Shown: positions 1 through 11,318 of the stretch, piece by piece | Layout of the letters: each line of letters opens with the position of its first letter | Numbering within the stretch: the stretch's first letter is position 1 | Source of the DNA: Nomia melanderi | Lineage: Eukaryota; Arthropoda; Insecta; Hymenoptera; Halictidae | Assembly (NCBI RefSeq): GCF_051020985.1 | Contig: NC_135009.1 | Location: 11,044,606-11,108,605 of the forward strand | Reading direction: 5' to 3' | Length of the DNA: 64,000 nucleotides | Program-made: the position numbers and the translations under genes | Notes under the pieces: generated by a model | The model's input: the letters and a program-made list of their open reading frames with translations, nothing else | What the model was told of the DNA's origin: nothing | The model's database searches: none

Positions 1-1304
1 CTTCAATTCAAAACGCGTAACGCGATCCAATACAAGGGACGTTTACTTTGAAACTGGTTGAAGTCCATTAAGAAAAAAAGTAAACTGTTCAGAAATAAAA
101 GGATAGTGTAAAATTGTAACTATTGGTGCCGTTAACTTGATTTTTTTAAAAAATGGACTTAAGCCATCTTCGAAAGATATTAGCTCGAAGTATATTACAC
201 AAATTGTCATGGTGATATTCAACGGTAGAATATTCTGATAAATGGGAGAATATTGATTGATTTTCACCGTTTAACAGGTTATTAGGAAATGGTAATATTA
301 AATTTTAGGAAAATATTTTGTAGATCAATTTTGTAGACCGGAGACACGTTCACTAGACCCGGAAGAAGGAAAACACGTGCAAGAACAGACACGAGATGTC
401 AGCTACGCAAACCGGTAGAATTCAATGAACATCCAGTTGCAAAAGAACTCGCTAACTGACAGGCCAAAAACTGCCAGAAAATCGTAACAGTTCCAATTAA
501 GTTCCACGCGTGATCGTGAATTTTTCCCCCCAGGCCGGTGGACAAGCGATAACGTGTCCGAATCGTTGATGTTTATTTATCTTTCATCTGGGATGAAAAA
601 AAATTCACGGGTCACCGGAGCGCGTATTTCTGAAACGACGGACTGTGCCATTTTCAATTCCCGGTCGTCACCGTGGATCAACGCGGACATTCGCGTTACG
701 AGAAATCGAAAATATCAGGAAATCGGAATTGAACATGATCTCGTTAATTACCGATCAGATTAACGAAATCATTTTCTAACGTGACTTAGAACCCTTTAGT
801 TCCAGATACTGCCTTGAAACCACATATTTCAATATCAATAATCTGTTGATAAATAGAGCAATATGTTTTAAACTAAATCATTATTGACACATCGACTGCC
901 ACTGTGGTCACCGGTGACCGAAGCTTAATTGCTTAAATACAATTACAAAAAGAAAACTGGTGTCAAGTAAAAACACTTAGTAACACGAATAACTAATGCA
1001 CCACGCGTACTATGATACCAAGTCATTAATAATTACTTCTAATGCCATTTGCCTTATGAAAAAATATGTATTGTTACACAAAACGTTCGAAATTCTCGTG
1101 GCAGTCAACGCGTTAACGTACGTTTTCATCCAGTAGCTAAAGGGTTGAACAGAGTACACCTGTTAAAGGGTATTTTTGAAGCGAAACGATCGTGATTCAC
1201 GGTGATCGAGATAGAGGATTGATCGGACACGCGACGTGAACGATACGATTATCGTCCAGGTCGGCGACCGAATGTAACCAGCTAATAGTTTCTGACAAAA
1301 ACAG
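1..1304. other. Intronic sequence, probably within Rbfox1
   Basis: No convincing coding exon is visible in this stretch. It is AT-rich, with short open frames only, and it holds one TTAA-ended inverted-repeat element (884-1116). Its assignment to an Rbfox1 intron is inferred from the + strand Rbfox exons downstream; the RRM-coding exons must lie to the left of the window. Confidence 0.5.
884..1116. mobile_element. TTAA-ended MITE, family B, copy 1
   Basis: The left end carries CGACTGCCACTGTGGTCACC. The right end carries GTGGCAGTCAACGCGTTAA, which is the inverted complement of the left after a few changes. The right flank is an intact TTAA and the left is decayed (TTGA). The length is about 233 bp and there is no open frame. 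Related copies lie at 36722-36958 and 53282-53472. TTAA targets and short inverted termini are typical of piggyBac-like non-autonomous elements; the superfamily assignment is inference. Confidence 0.6.
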
Positions 1305-1452
1305 GATACAGGTTGCCGGCCATGCCGTGGAGCTGGCTGGGGGCAGCGGCGCCATCGGCAGCTGCAGCTGCAGCGGTCGCCGCAGCCGCGGTCACACCAT
1401 CCCCTGCAGCTGCACCGCTCGTCCTTGCACCTAGGGCGGCGGCGAGACGAAG
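1305..1452 (+). CDS. Rbfox1: Candidate Ala-rich Rbfox1 exon, frame uncertain
   Basis: This is a 148-nt GC-rich block bounded by an acceptor (AAAAACAG) and a donor (AAG|GTACAG). Reading from its third base gives a plausible Fox-like linker. It starts YRLPAMPWSWLGAAAPS, followed by alanine runs and PAAAPLVLAPRAAARR, and this resembles the region before the C-terminal RGRG-like motif of vertebrate RBFOX. The exon then ends with two leftover bases, but the next recognised exon (6937-7090) needs one leftover base. The phase-compatible frame would instead read an Arg/Gln/His-rich peptide. It may be alternatively spliced, join an unrecognised exon, or belong to something else. Confidence 0.45.
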
Positions 1453-2592
1453 GTACAGAGACTTCTCATAATCCAGCCCGGAAGTTGTCGCGAGATTAAA
1501 CGAAACCAGCACGATACCCTTTCAACCCTCTTCAACCCCTTTCAACTCTTATCCTCTTTCCTACTGTAGAGACTCGAAGTTTCCAACTGCCGAGAGAAAT
1601 AGTGTCTTCGACGCGTGCTTTATCGTCCGGAAACGAACAATTTGCTTTGGTAGACGAAAGAACGGAGTAGCTGCGCTTGCAATTTTTTAAATAAACGTAG
1701 AAGTATTGTGTTGCCGTATTTGTTACAACGATCAAAGAAAAGAGCAGCTACCCTTGCAACTTTTTATATAAACGTAGAAACTCTCTTTCTCCGTTGAGCG
1801 CATTCGCTACGAAGATTTTCAATGCTGATAACATTCGAATGAACAATAGAGTAACGTTTCTCTTTATATTCTGGTATTCACAGCTATAAGATATTTTTCG
1901 GTATTAAAATAAAATTCTCTTTTGCCGGAGATCGATACATAACTTTCCAGATAAAGTATTTTCCCATCAGTCTCGTTTGTTAATACGTTCGCGAATGATT
2001 CTTCGATTCCGTTTCATCGACGCGCCGAACAGTCGCGTCGATGGAAAGAATATTAAGAGCGAGATAATTGTTCAAACAAGGAGCCCCGAATTCCACCGCG
2101 GAAGAGACACTTCTTCTCTCGCGGCCGCCGAAGCCACCGGGCGAAATTAAGAGATTGCCTCGAGGACTGAAACGGAGCCCCTAACACGGAAACGTTTCTT
2201 CCCTCTGCCTCGCGACGGAACCTCGCCCCCTCGGCAGGAGTATCCCGGGATTAGTCAGCGTTTCCAGCGGTCGACTTAATTAGCGATAATCGTCTAATGG
2301 TCCGTTGGCGTGATGGGGTCACACCCCGGGGGATCCGGACGAAATGATTAAGAGGATCTCCCTTCGATTACGTCGCGATCGTTCGTCGAAAATTGACCGG
2401 GTCGTATCGGTACGTCACGGGAGAGTCCACCCCCTCTTCCTCTGTTTCCCGGTATTTTTCGCGAAACGATTTGGCCGCGGTTCAGTGAACTGTCCAACTC
2501 GCCGCTGGCAACGGGATCACGGGCCGCAATTAAAGAGGCAATCTCTCGCCGGGAAAATCGTTGGCCCTAGATCTTCCAATCTCTACCCCGAA

Positions 2593-2642
2593 TCTTCTTC
2601 TTCTTCTTCTTCTTCTTCTTCTTCCTCCTCTTCTTCTTCTTC
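2593..2642 (+). repeat. TTC trinucleotide microsatellite
   Basis: An imperfect run of TTC/TCC triplets that creates serine-, leucine- or glutamate-rich chance frames on both strands. Confidence 0.9.
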
Positions 2643-5600
2643 GACCCTGTTTCTGTCCGTGGCGCAACGGTTCAACGGCTGCGTTTCCGCGAGAACGATC
2701 GAGCCGCAGCGCCGAAGGGATCCCCTCGATCTCTCGAAACGAGACGACGAGACAGAACACGGATTACCGGAAGAGAAACACGCCGGAAAAACACGGCGGC
2801 CCGTGTACACAGGCTCGCCGCCATTGTTGCTGGCTCGTCGAGCAACCACTTCTCCCCTTTTCCTTCTTTTCTCCGCCCTCTCTTTCTGCCTCTCCGCCTC
2901 TCTCTGTCTGTCTGTGTGTTCGCCACCGTCTCCCGTACACTGTCTCCCCTCGCCGAGAACCCCCACCGCACTCACCCTTCTCTCTGGGGCACGCATCATC
3001 GATGTTCCTTTTCTTTTTCACGTAATTAGCGATCCCGACACGCCATTTAGGACGGCGTTCGCGCGACTGTTATCGATCTGTGGCCGACGGCCTGCGTTCT
3101 TCTATCTTGGAAATCGGTCTCCTTGTGCTTTGTCGTTCGCGTCGAATGCAGATTAACGAATCGGTAATGAAGAAGGAAAGGATCTCTGAATAATTTCGTT
3201 TAAAGGAATTTTCAATGCTTTCGATAGAATTTGCTTGTCCGGGCAGCGCGGGGTGTAGCTTCTGCAAAACGGCCGGAAAAAGGAAATCGTTTGATCTTGT
3301 TCGTCGAGTGACTGGCGCACGGATCACCGCGGTCATTTCCGCGAGCTCGAATTTCCGGCGGGTCGATCAATTAATTATCGTTAATTGGGAGGCGTGCGCC
3401 GCTCGTGAATTCCGATGAAAGGCGAACGGACGTGTCCCGGGTTCCTAATTCGGGGCCGGCTCGTGAAACTCAACGCGGAATTATGAAACGCGAAGCGTTG
3501 GCGCTGTCATTTCGATGATTAATGTTCGATAAGCTGTCGCGCGGATACACCGGGGCTCGTAATTGAATTAGATTTCGCGTTGACCGTCGGCCCGAGTCGA
3601 TCGAAAGTAATAATAACGATTGGACGAGGCCAGATTTCTGCGGGTTCGAAGGAACTTCAATTAAATCGTCCCGTCCTCTCGGTGAATAACTTTGGCAACA
3701 CGAAAGTGACGTGAACGGGATTTTTATTAGAAGTACAGTCTCTTTTATAAAATACAAACTCGCTAAGATTCACCGTCTGTCGATTACATATGTTTGTTAA
3801 ACGGAATTCCTTTGGACTGAGAATCTGTCGACAATCTAAACGTCAAGCTTTAAGAACGATCGTACTCTTCTCACTTTCGATTATTTCAACTTTATTTTTA
3901 ATAATAATTCTACCTCTTCGATCATTAATCCTTCCGTCAGCATCGAAATATCGAGTTACTTTCGACGTCGTTGGACCACAGATCGAACAAACCGCGCCCA
4001 GAACATCGTTTGCCTAACACTCACCAACCCCGTAAGAACCACCCACGTGTTTTGGAATGTGCCTGCTGTACAATGCATCACGCTCTTTATTAGTCTTGTT
4101 CTATCCGCACCCGAGTTCCGCGCGTGCGATAACCGAACAACGGGAAAAAGTACACCCACTAGACCGATCGTCGGAACATCCGCCTACCTAACCACGTGCG
4201 ACTGTTTGCACGGTAGTTGACTTGTAAACCACTCCCAGTTGTTGTTGCTGATTGTTGTTGTTTTACTGTTGCTCGTTGTTGCCACCCAAGTTCACTCTAG
4301 CCTAACCACAAGTATGTCTCTCTTCGTACGATTAATCTATGATTAATTGCAACTAATCAACCGGTGGTCGTCTGTTCCTTGAAGAGATTCAAGCTGATTC
4401 GCGTCACCATGAAAATTCGTTGTCTCGATTCTACTTCGTTGAACGATTCTACAGTTCACAATACATACATCAGGTCTGCCGGAAAGTTCTATCCGATAAT
4501 CTCAAGTTTTCAAAGATCAGTCATTCTATAGAAATAGAATCCACAAATTACCATCACGCTGGAAATACCAATGAAATTATATTATCCAGTAAATACTAAC
4601 AAACTTATTGGAAATATTATTTTTTGCTTTAATCCAGAAACGGACAGAACTTTTCGACAGACTTAGTGTACATTTAATTTTGGAAAAAAGGGAAACGTCC
4701 TTTCCGAGGTTCCGCCTCGAAAGAACCGGGATGACGAGAATCCTTCGATCTCTTCGGGACAGACGCTCAGCGTGGATCGCGAGGGCAATCGAGAGAAAAA
4801 AAGCGATCGTCGCTCGATCAATCCCCGGCCGAGGCTGACAAAAGGTAGGCAGAAACCATCAGTTTTTATTGCTCCTTTGCTCGGATCGAACGATCCCGCT
4901 CGATCGGGACACGTTTCCGGAGGAGGCTTCCAGCGGAGGGACGACTCCGCCTCCACGTGGGCTGATTCTCTTCCTAATTGTCGCTCGAACAATCACCGGA
5001 ACGACTGCCGGAGGATACGGTCCTCGTCAAGGCTCTCTTCAGCGCCGAAAGCTTCCTCCCTTTACGACAGCGTCGTCAATGGACGCCAGTCTTCGACGGG
5101 ATCGCTGGCTTCCTTTCAATCCGATAGCTTCTTCTACTTCTACTTCTTCTATTCTTCCCCCATATCGGAAGATCACTTCCGATCGACTTTGCGCTCTGTT
5201 CACGGTTTAAGGGTTCAGGGATCGAAAGCTGCGGGTAGTTTCAAGTTGTGTTCAGGGTTACTGAAGTACTCGCCGATAGAAGGTAATGGAACTTCGTCTG
5301 GCGATCGGATTTAGGGCCGGGGAATAGTCTTCGAAGATGCTTCTGATGTCATAGCCTCTTTAGTTCTGATAATTGTTTGTAATTTTCGATGGCTCCTTTG
5401 ACTTCGACGAACCTTCCCGTTTCGTCTCGCCTGTATCTACGGACAGTTGATTCGCGTTGTAAATAAGTTATTCTTTGTAATGAATATTCTACCTTCGACT
5501 CTACTGGCAATGTATTTACAGAAAGAGTCTTCTTATAGACGCCCGTTTGATCTTTGAATCTACAAACAACGTATTTACATTTTTACAAAGATACCTTTTC

Positions 5601-5690
5601 TTAGAGGAATCTTCCCCCTTGTTTTCCCGACTCCGCGAACAGTAGCGTCGTCTTTTCGGAAAGGTACTTTCAGCCATTAAAGGCTTATCT

Positions 5691-5696
5691 TTTAAT
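5691..5696 (-). terminator. Candidate poly(A) signal (ATTAAA) of the nested gene
   Basis: The plus-strand TTTAAT reads ATTAAA on the minus strand. It sits about 34 bases downstream of the stop codon of the 5730-6233 frame, a usual distance for a variant polyadenylation signal. Confidence 0.4.
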
Positions 5697-5729
5697 TAAA
5701 GTCTCCACTAAGGAAACCGGTGAATAATT

Positions 5730-6233
5730 TCACCTTTGCACGGTGTCCTTCTTCTCGGGACTGTTGTGCCAGAATAAAATTCCCACGTAGAGCAATGTGC
5801 AGGGGAGCATCACTCCGAAGAGGATGCACATAACCAACTTGAACAGAGGAGACTCCCAGAATTTCTTGCATTCCCCCGGAAATCTGATTCTCTGCGTGGA
5901 TCTTCCACGTCGATTCGTCGATTCCTCGATCGAAAACCTGACGGTGAACGTTTTCACCCTTTCCGACGGGTTCTCGCGAGCCCCGGAAGTCTTCATGATG
6001 GATTTCAGGGTTTGCTGAGCCGAGGCGAAGGAATTCTCCGTTGTCACAGCGTACCCAGATTTTCCTGATAACGGTGCGGCAGATCTGTCGATAGACATGG
6101 TCGGCCTCGTCTTTGATTCCTCGGCTCGTGAAGTGTCTTCGGGTACTTCTCCATCATTGAAATCCTTCTTGACACTCGCCTGAGTGTCCTCTATCTCTCG
6201 GTAGCCCCTGTCTTCTCTATCTTGACGCGACAT
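5730..6233 (-). CDS. Nested intronless gene: small C-terminal single-pass membrane protein
   Basis: A 167-codon open frame on the strand opposite to Rbfox1, fully inside an Rbfox1 intron. I do not recognise the family. Residues 1-125 are polar, with many charged residues. Residues about 130-155 (LFKLVMCILFGVMLPCTLLY and on) form one strong hydrophobic segment. A short charged tail, NSPEKKDTVQR, follows, so the layout is that of a tail-anchored or type II protein. Residues 76-81 read LKSIMK and 94-100 KTFTVRF. This order resembles SILK plus RVxF-type protein phosphatase 1 docking motifs, but the match is weak and this is inference. An ATTAAA signal lies about 34 bases after the stop. The composition is protein-like, unlike the Arg-rich chance frames nearby. 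It could be the last exon of a longer gene. Confidence 0.6.
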   Translation of the reverse strand: MSRQDREDRGYREIEDTQASVKKDFNDGEVPEDTSRAEESKTRPTMSIDRSAAPLSGKSGYAVTTENSFASAQQTLKSIMKTSGARENPSERVKTFTVRFSIEESTNRRGRSTQRIRFPGECKKFWESPLFKLVMCILFGVMLPCTLLYVGILFWHNSPEKKDTVQR

Positions 6234-6908
6234 GCGTTACCATCCTCTATAACCGGCTCATCCTACAAATTCGTTGCTCCCCTCCTCTCGCTCGATCATC
6301 GAAGACACCGAACAGAATCGAAGATACGTTCTAAAACGCTTCAGTTGCACGTTGATATCTTCCTGCATCAACGGAAAACACCTCTCTAGCAACAGGATTT
6401 CCGTTTCTATCAGCTTCCTGAAACCGATCAAGAATCAATCGTTCTCCACAGTGAACGATTACCCAACTTCAAGCAATAATCTCGAAATCTAAAAACATCT
6501 CCAAAGATCACATTCAAAGTACACTACCAGATTCCAAACAGGCTCAGTCGTACCATTAAAAACCTTCCCTAATAATCACTGAGTCATCTACGAAACCAGC
6601 CCCTATCACGCGAGTCTACCAATCGTCGATCATTCCAAAGGAGATATCGTGTTCCCGAATCAATTCGAAATCACGTGGGTGTGCATCGTGCTCGGAGTTC
6701 ATTGCCTCCTCTGTCGACAACCTCCACGACTTTCATCCCCCGCGTCTTGATCAGAAGGGTAAGAGAATTTGTGCTTTCGTCTCGCCGCGGAGAAAGGGCC
6801 GCAGCAGCCAGCCAGACCAGCGAAACGGCCATGGACCCGGGACGCGCGACTCGGTTGTCGCGAGTGAAACGACTCACCGTGTTACCGGGAGAAGGTAGGA
6901 CCGCATTG

Positions 6909-6913
6909 GCATG
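6909..6913 (+). promoter_or_regulatory. GCAUG Rbfox-type element upstream of an exon
   Basis: GCATG lies 23 bases before the acceptor AG of the 6937-7090 exon. Rbfox proteins bind (U)GCAUG, and binding upstream of an exon usually promotes skipping. A five-base match is expected often by chance. Confidence 0.3.
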
Positions 6914-6936
6914 TGCGTTTCTGTGTGTTGTTGCAG

Positions 6937-7090
6937 CCGCGGCGTTGAGAGGAGTCGCCATCCAAAGGGGCCGAGTGAACGCCGCGAGGGCGGCCTTCCC
7001 GACGAGCGCAGCCGCGCTCGCCCTCGCCAGGAATCCGGGGCCGCTCGCAGCTGCGGCCGCGGCCACGGCCCTGCATCCCTTCGCACCTGC
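6937..7090 (+). CDS. Rbfox1: Rbfox1 exon with RGR-like motif
   Basis: 154 nt between TTGTTGCAG and a GC|GTAAGT donor. It needs one base from the preceding exon and leaves two. It encodes AALRGVAIQRGRVNAARAAF, then an Ala/Leu-rich stretch ending ALHPFAP. The RG/RGR cluster corresponds to the arginine-glycine segment of vertebrate RBFOX that contributes to nuclear localisation. Confidence 0.88.
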
Positions 7091-10000
7091 GTAAGTAGAT
7101 ACCGATCGGGCACGCCGACGAAAGGACGCCTCTTCCTCTCAGTGGCGAGATTTTAAGCTTGAATTAACGATTCGACCGTCGCGCGGCTGACTCTACGACG
7201 TGCTGGACCTTTCGGGGATCGTGGATGGATTTGTTAGAATTGGAAATGTCCGATGTGTTTGGGAATGTTCGGGTGTATTGTTGGTCGCTTGTTCTATGCG
7301 AGAAGATTTAGTATATTTCATTAAATTTTAAGCGTTGGCGTATGTATTGAATTGAATTTAATTACATTTCATTTGATTGAATGCTGGAAATCCAACGTTT
7401 GGGGTGGATGTAATAACAGTTTACCTTCTCTGATCCTACGGGCTCGGTTGTTTGATGACAACATCAAATGTTGCGACGGTACCTTTTGATGACAGTCGTT
7501 AACGAGCTTCGAATTGAACATTCGATTTCGTCGAATCTGTCGAGGATCGGAGAATCCAGTCGAAACCCAGCACGCGTCGAGTTACTCGCGCAACGCACGC
7601 GCCTCGGCTCGTCAGGGGCTGCCTGTCCGAATCACTGCACCCGCATGCACCGGTCTAACCTTTGATGTATCTGAATGGGCACGACACCACTCTTTATCTT
7701 TTTTTTTTATACACCCGGAGAGGCTAATGTAATTTGCTAGTCCAAACCTTGAATCCGTAGCACCTTTCCTAGCGACTGAAGTGTGTTTCCTTCTAGAAAA
7801 CGCGGTGTTACGAACGGTGAACCACGAGGGACGATTCGAAACGCGAATTCTGGGAGGACGGATCTCGGAGGAGGGTTAGGATGACAGAAAATCGCGACGG
7901 TTTCGACTCTGGCACGCAATTCCGTGATTAGAGACATCTTCGCGCGAAAAACGGAAATAAAATGCCGCTATTCCTTTTTTTGTTTAATTATCATTGTATT
8001 TCCTCGTACTACGGTATATCTAGAATATCTAGAAGCATTAATAACAAAGACTGATGGAGAATTTTCAAATCTTTAAAAAATAGGAATCGCAAAATGAGTA
8101 AAAAGTTCTGATACAGCAATGTAGACCGGATTCTTATTTCGATTCGATTCACGGTTTACCTCGCAATATTAGGACCGTTTGAGAATTCACGGAAGGAAAC
8201 GTGAAGATTAAAAAACGAGGGAATCGTATTTTACATCGGCTTCGCGAATGTGAAAAAAGATTCGAGTGCAAACTCGTCGCGGGTCGATAAATCCGCGGTG
8301 GATTGACAGGACGCACAAATTTCATCGGTGTCTGGGATATTCTCGCGTTGGACTCGAGTAATTTATAGACGCGTCGGATTACAAACGCTCTTTCAGTACT
8401 CGTCATTAATTAAACCATTCTTCGGTAGGGATGAAAAAGGGCTGCCGCGCGAACGCATGGGAAAACGATATCGGTTTCACGGCTGTCGTTTCATCGTGAC
8501 CCGGTGTTTTATTACTCGCGGACGAACAGTAACATCGCGGCCGGCTTGATTCACGAGCCGATGACACGTGACATCGTCGGGGCACGCAGCTCGTTCCTCC
8601 ATTCAGAATCCGCGCGGATCCGTGGTTCGCCGGTCATCGCGACGCGTTTTCAGACTCCGCGCGCGCTCGGGCCAGCAGTGATTTATGCATTTTTTGTTGA
8701 CTTTGCTGGAAAGCGCAGATAACGAACGACGAATCGAGTTAACGACGACTGGCCGTGTGTCGTACGGGAGATTCTGATCCTGTGACTAAGATCGATCTCG
8801 CGTTCGTTGATCGATAGAGCAGTTAACGTTCAATCGAAAAGAAATCGTTATTAAATTCTGATGTTTCGGGTCATCTTGAAATTATGATTCTTGAAAAATT
8901 GTTCAATCTATAATTACTTTTGGATCGTTGTCACGAGAATAGCTTAAAGTTTGAAATTATTTTTGGATCATTATTGTACAAGAATCTGTAAGGTTCAAGC
9001 TATTTATCTTCCGTTGTTATGTGGAATGATGAAATTCCTTTCAAAGAATATTAGAACTCGACAGTTTGAGACTAAACAAGCCGACGAGGAAACTCTCCGA
9101 GGCTTAAAGTCGTGTTTCCAGCACCGCGGTCGGTTCGACGGCGATATTTTCGTCGAAATCGAAGGAGAATATTCGCTGAGTCGAGTGAACAATGTTCTCC
9201 CCGTGTATGGGACAACTCGAGAGAACCCTTCGCCGCTGTATTGTTGTCCGCGGAACTCAAATCGGGTTTCGATCATCGGCGAAACGTCGGGAAAACGGAA
9301 GACGCGGAGGGCAAAAACAGAGTCCCAGCGCAAATATGGCGGCAGCGGCGGCCATTGCTCCGCTGGTTTCGCGACTCTTATGATGGGCGAAATCTTGATT
9401 CGATCGTTGCCCGGCTTCCAATTCCACGGAAAATAGAAAACGTATCTCCTTTCTGTCGGTCGAGCTTCCAATTTCAAGCTAGTTATTGGACAAACAAAGA
9501 TGGCGGAAGGAGGAGTTGTAAGCTCGATCGACGTTCGTAATACGGGCATTAAAGTCTCCGCTTTGATTCTTCTTAAAATAATCTGTTGTCAGAGTTCTTC
9601 TTCCGTGTTTCATCGTAAATAAACAGTGGAACAGTAAGCAGTACTTTTCCATTAACAGTTCAAACAATCCTAGTACTCGATGTTACAAATATTATACGCT
9701 ACTTCGTATTAAAGTCTAATTATTGGTTTTAAAAAGAATCAACAATTTAGTAAACCATTTCACGGTGTTACGTTTGATCTCGAGCTCCTTTTTCCTTTCT
9801 TTGAACATCCAGTTGTTACTGTTTCACTCGGAATCAACAATTTCTCGTGGAACGATCGAACGCGTCGCGAACTTAAATGCCCGCCGCGAGTAACGAAACG
9901 GGCCGCTTGAAAGCTCGCGTAAAGTTGAATCAACGGGCATAACGGAGCCGGTCGCGAGGCGTTCAAAGTTTCACGACAGCGTATTAACCGGTCGATTTTT

Positions 10001-11129
10001 CTTTTTCAGCGTCTATTACGACCCATTCCTAGCAGCGCACGCAGCGACACAGGATCCCAACTACAGGCTGCAGGTGAGAGAAACGTTCCCGCCGATTATT
10101 CCCGTCGGAAATTGTCCCTCGCGCTCTGTTTCCGGCGGCGGCGAGCGCCGACGAATGAGTTTTTAATTAAATCGAGCAACGCCTCGGGTCCCGATTGAAA
10201 CGTCAGCGCGGTTAATCGATCACCTTTCAGACGGCGCCCGATAGATTATCGGGAATTAATTGGCGAACGAACCCCACTTGATCGTTCCCGCCTACGTACA
10301 TCGATCTTCCCTTGATCTCGTTAAAGAAAATTGCGCGGCGCACGGTTGTCCCGTGACTCGAAAAATCGTGCCCGACCGGAATTTTCCGCTTCGACCGCGA
10401 GAGGAGCGTACACCGTTCAGTGTTACAAAATCAAGTCGAGTAAAAAATTACACCGAGTCCCCGCCGACGCGACGTACCGTCGAATCGAATCAGAATTCAC
10501 CGGCGCCGCGAGCCGATTCCCCTGAAAGCATTGAATTCTTTTTTCGGGGCCGATCCTCGGCGAAACCGTGAAAACCTTTTTATGGAGAGTAGAGTTCGGT
10601 TTCCCATGGAACGATCGCGGAAAAGGGAAACAGTCGTTCAGGAAATGCGACGAAGGCATTCGAAGCGGAAAGTTCATTGTTTTGCGTGAAAGGGGCGGCG
10701 CGATCGATGTATTCGCCCGCGAATCGAGACGCTCGTCTGATCGACGCTTGGAAACAGAGCGGGGGTCGTTTAAATAGGCAAAAGATAAAAAAAAGAAAGA
10801 AAGAAAGAATGATAAAAATGAAAACAGAAAGAGGAAAGTAAAGATTAAAAAAGAAAAAGCAAACTAGAACGGAGAGGAAAGAAGGCACAGAAATATTGAC
10901 TAAAGTCTGCAACTGTTCCGGACCCGTTTAGCTGGAATGGCCTCAAGCAACAGCTGACGTTAGTTGACACGTTTTGCCAGGCTTGCACACACCCGTGGAA
11001 TACGCAGTGAAACCGATAACAATTACGCCGTTCCTCTATCTCGTTTCTACGCGTTCTTTCATCTACCGTCGCTCTCTCGCCCTTCTTTTCCGGCCTGACT
11101 CTCTCACTCTCTCTTCTCTCTCTCTCTCA

Positions 11130-11160
<31 letters not shown>

Positions 11161-11286
11161 CTCTCTCACACTCTCTCTCTCTCTCACTCTCTCTTCTCTC
11201 TCTTCTCTCTCTCTCTCTCACTCTCTCTTCTCTCTCTCTCTCTCACTCTCTCTTCTCTCTTCTCTCTCACTCTCTCTTCTCTCTCT

Positions 11287-11318
<32 letters not shown>

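Larger units (their letters stand above)
1453..6936. other. Rbfox1 intron hosting a nested gene
   Basis: The intron holds a TTC/TCC microsatellite near 2593-2642, a GTT-rich tract near 4238-4280, and many chance open frames on both strands. It also holds a convincing intronless minus-strand gene (5730-6233). A possible extra exon ends at a GAAG|GTAGGA donor near 6897, but I could not place its acceptor or frame. Confidence 0.5.

Noticed and set aside
2344..3156. 270-codon plus-strand frame with a serine run
   Set aside because: The run comes from the TTC microsatellite. Several overlapping frames on both strands are equally open, and the composition is Arg/Ser/Leu noise.
9004..9549. 181-codon minus-strand and 161/142-codon plus-strand frames
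   Set aside because: All overlap in the same GC-rich intron stretch. There is no recognisable motif and nothing favours one over another.
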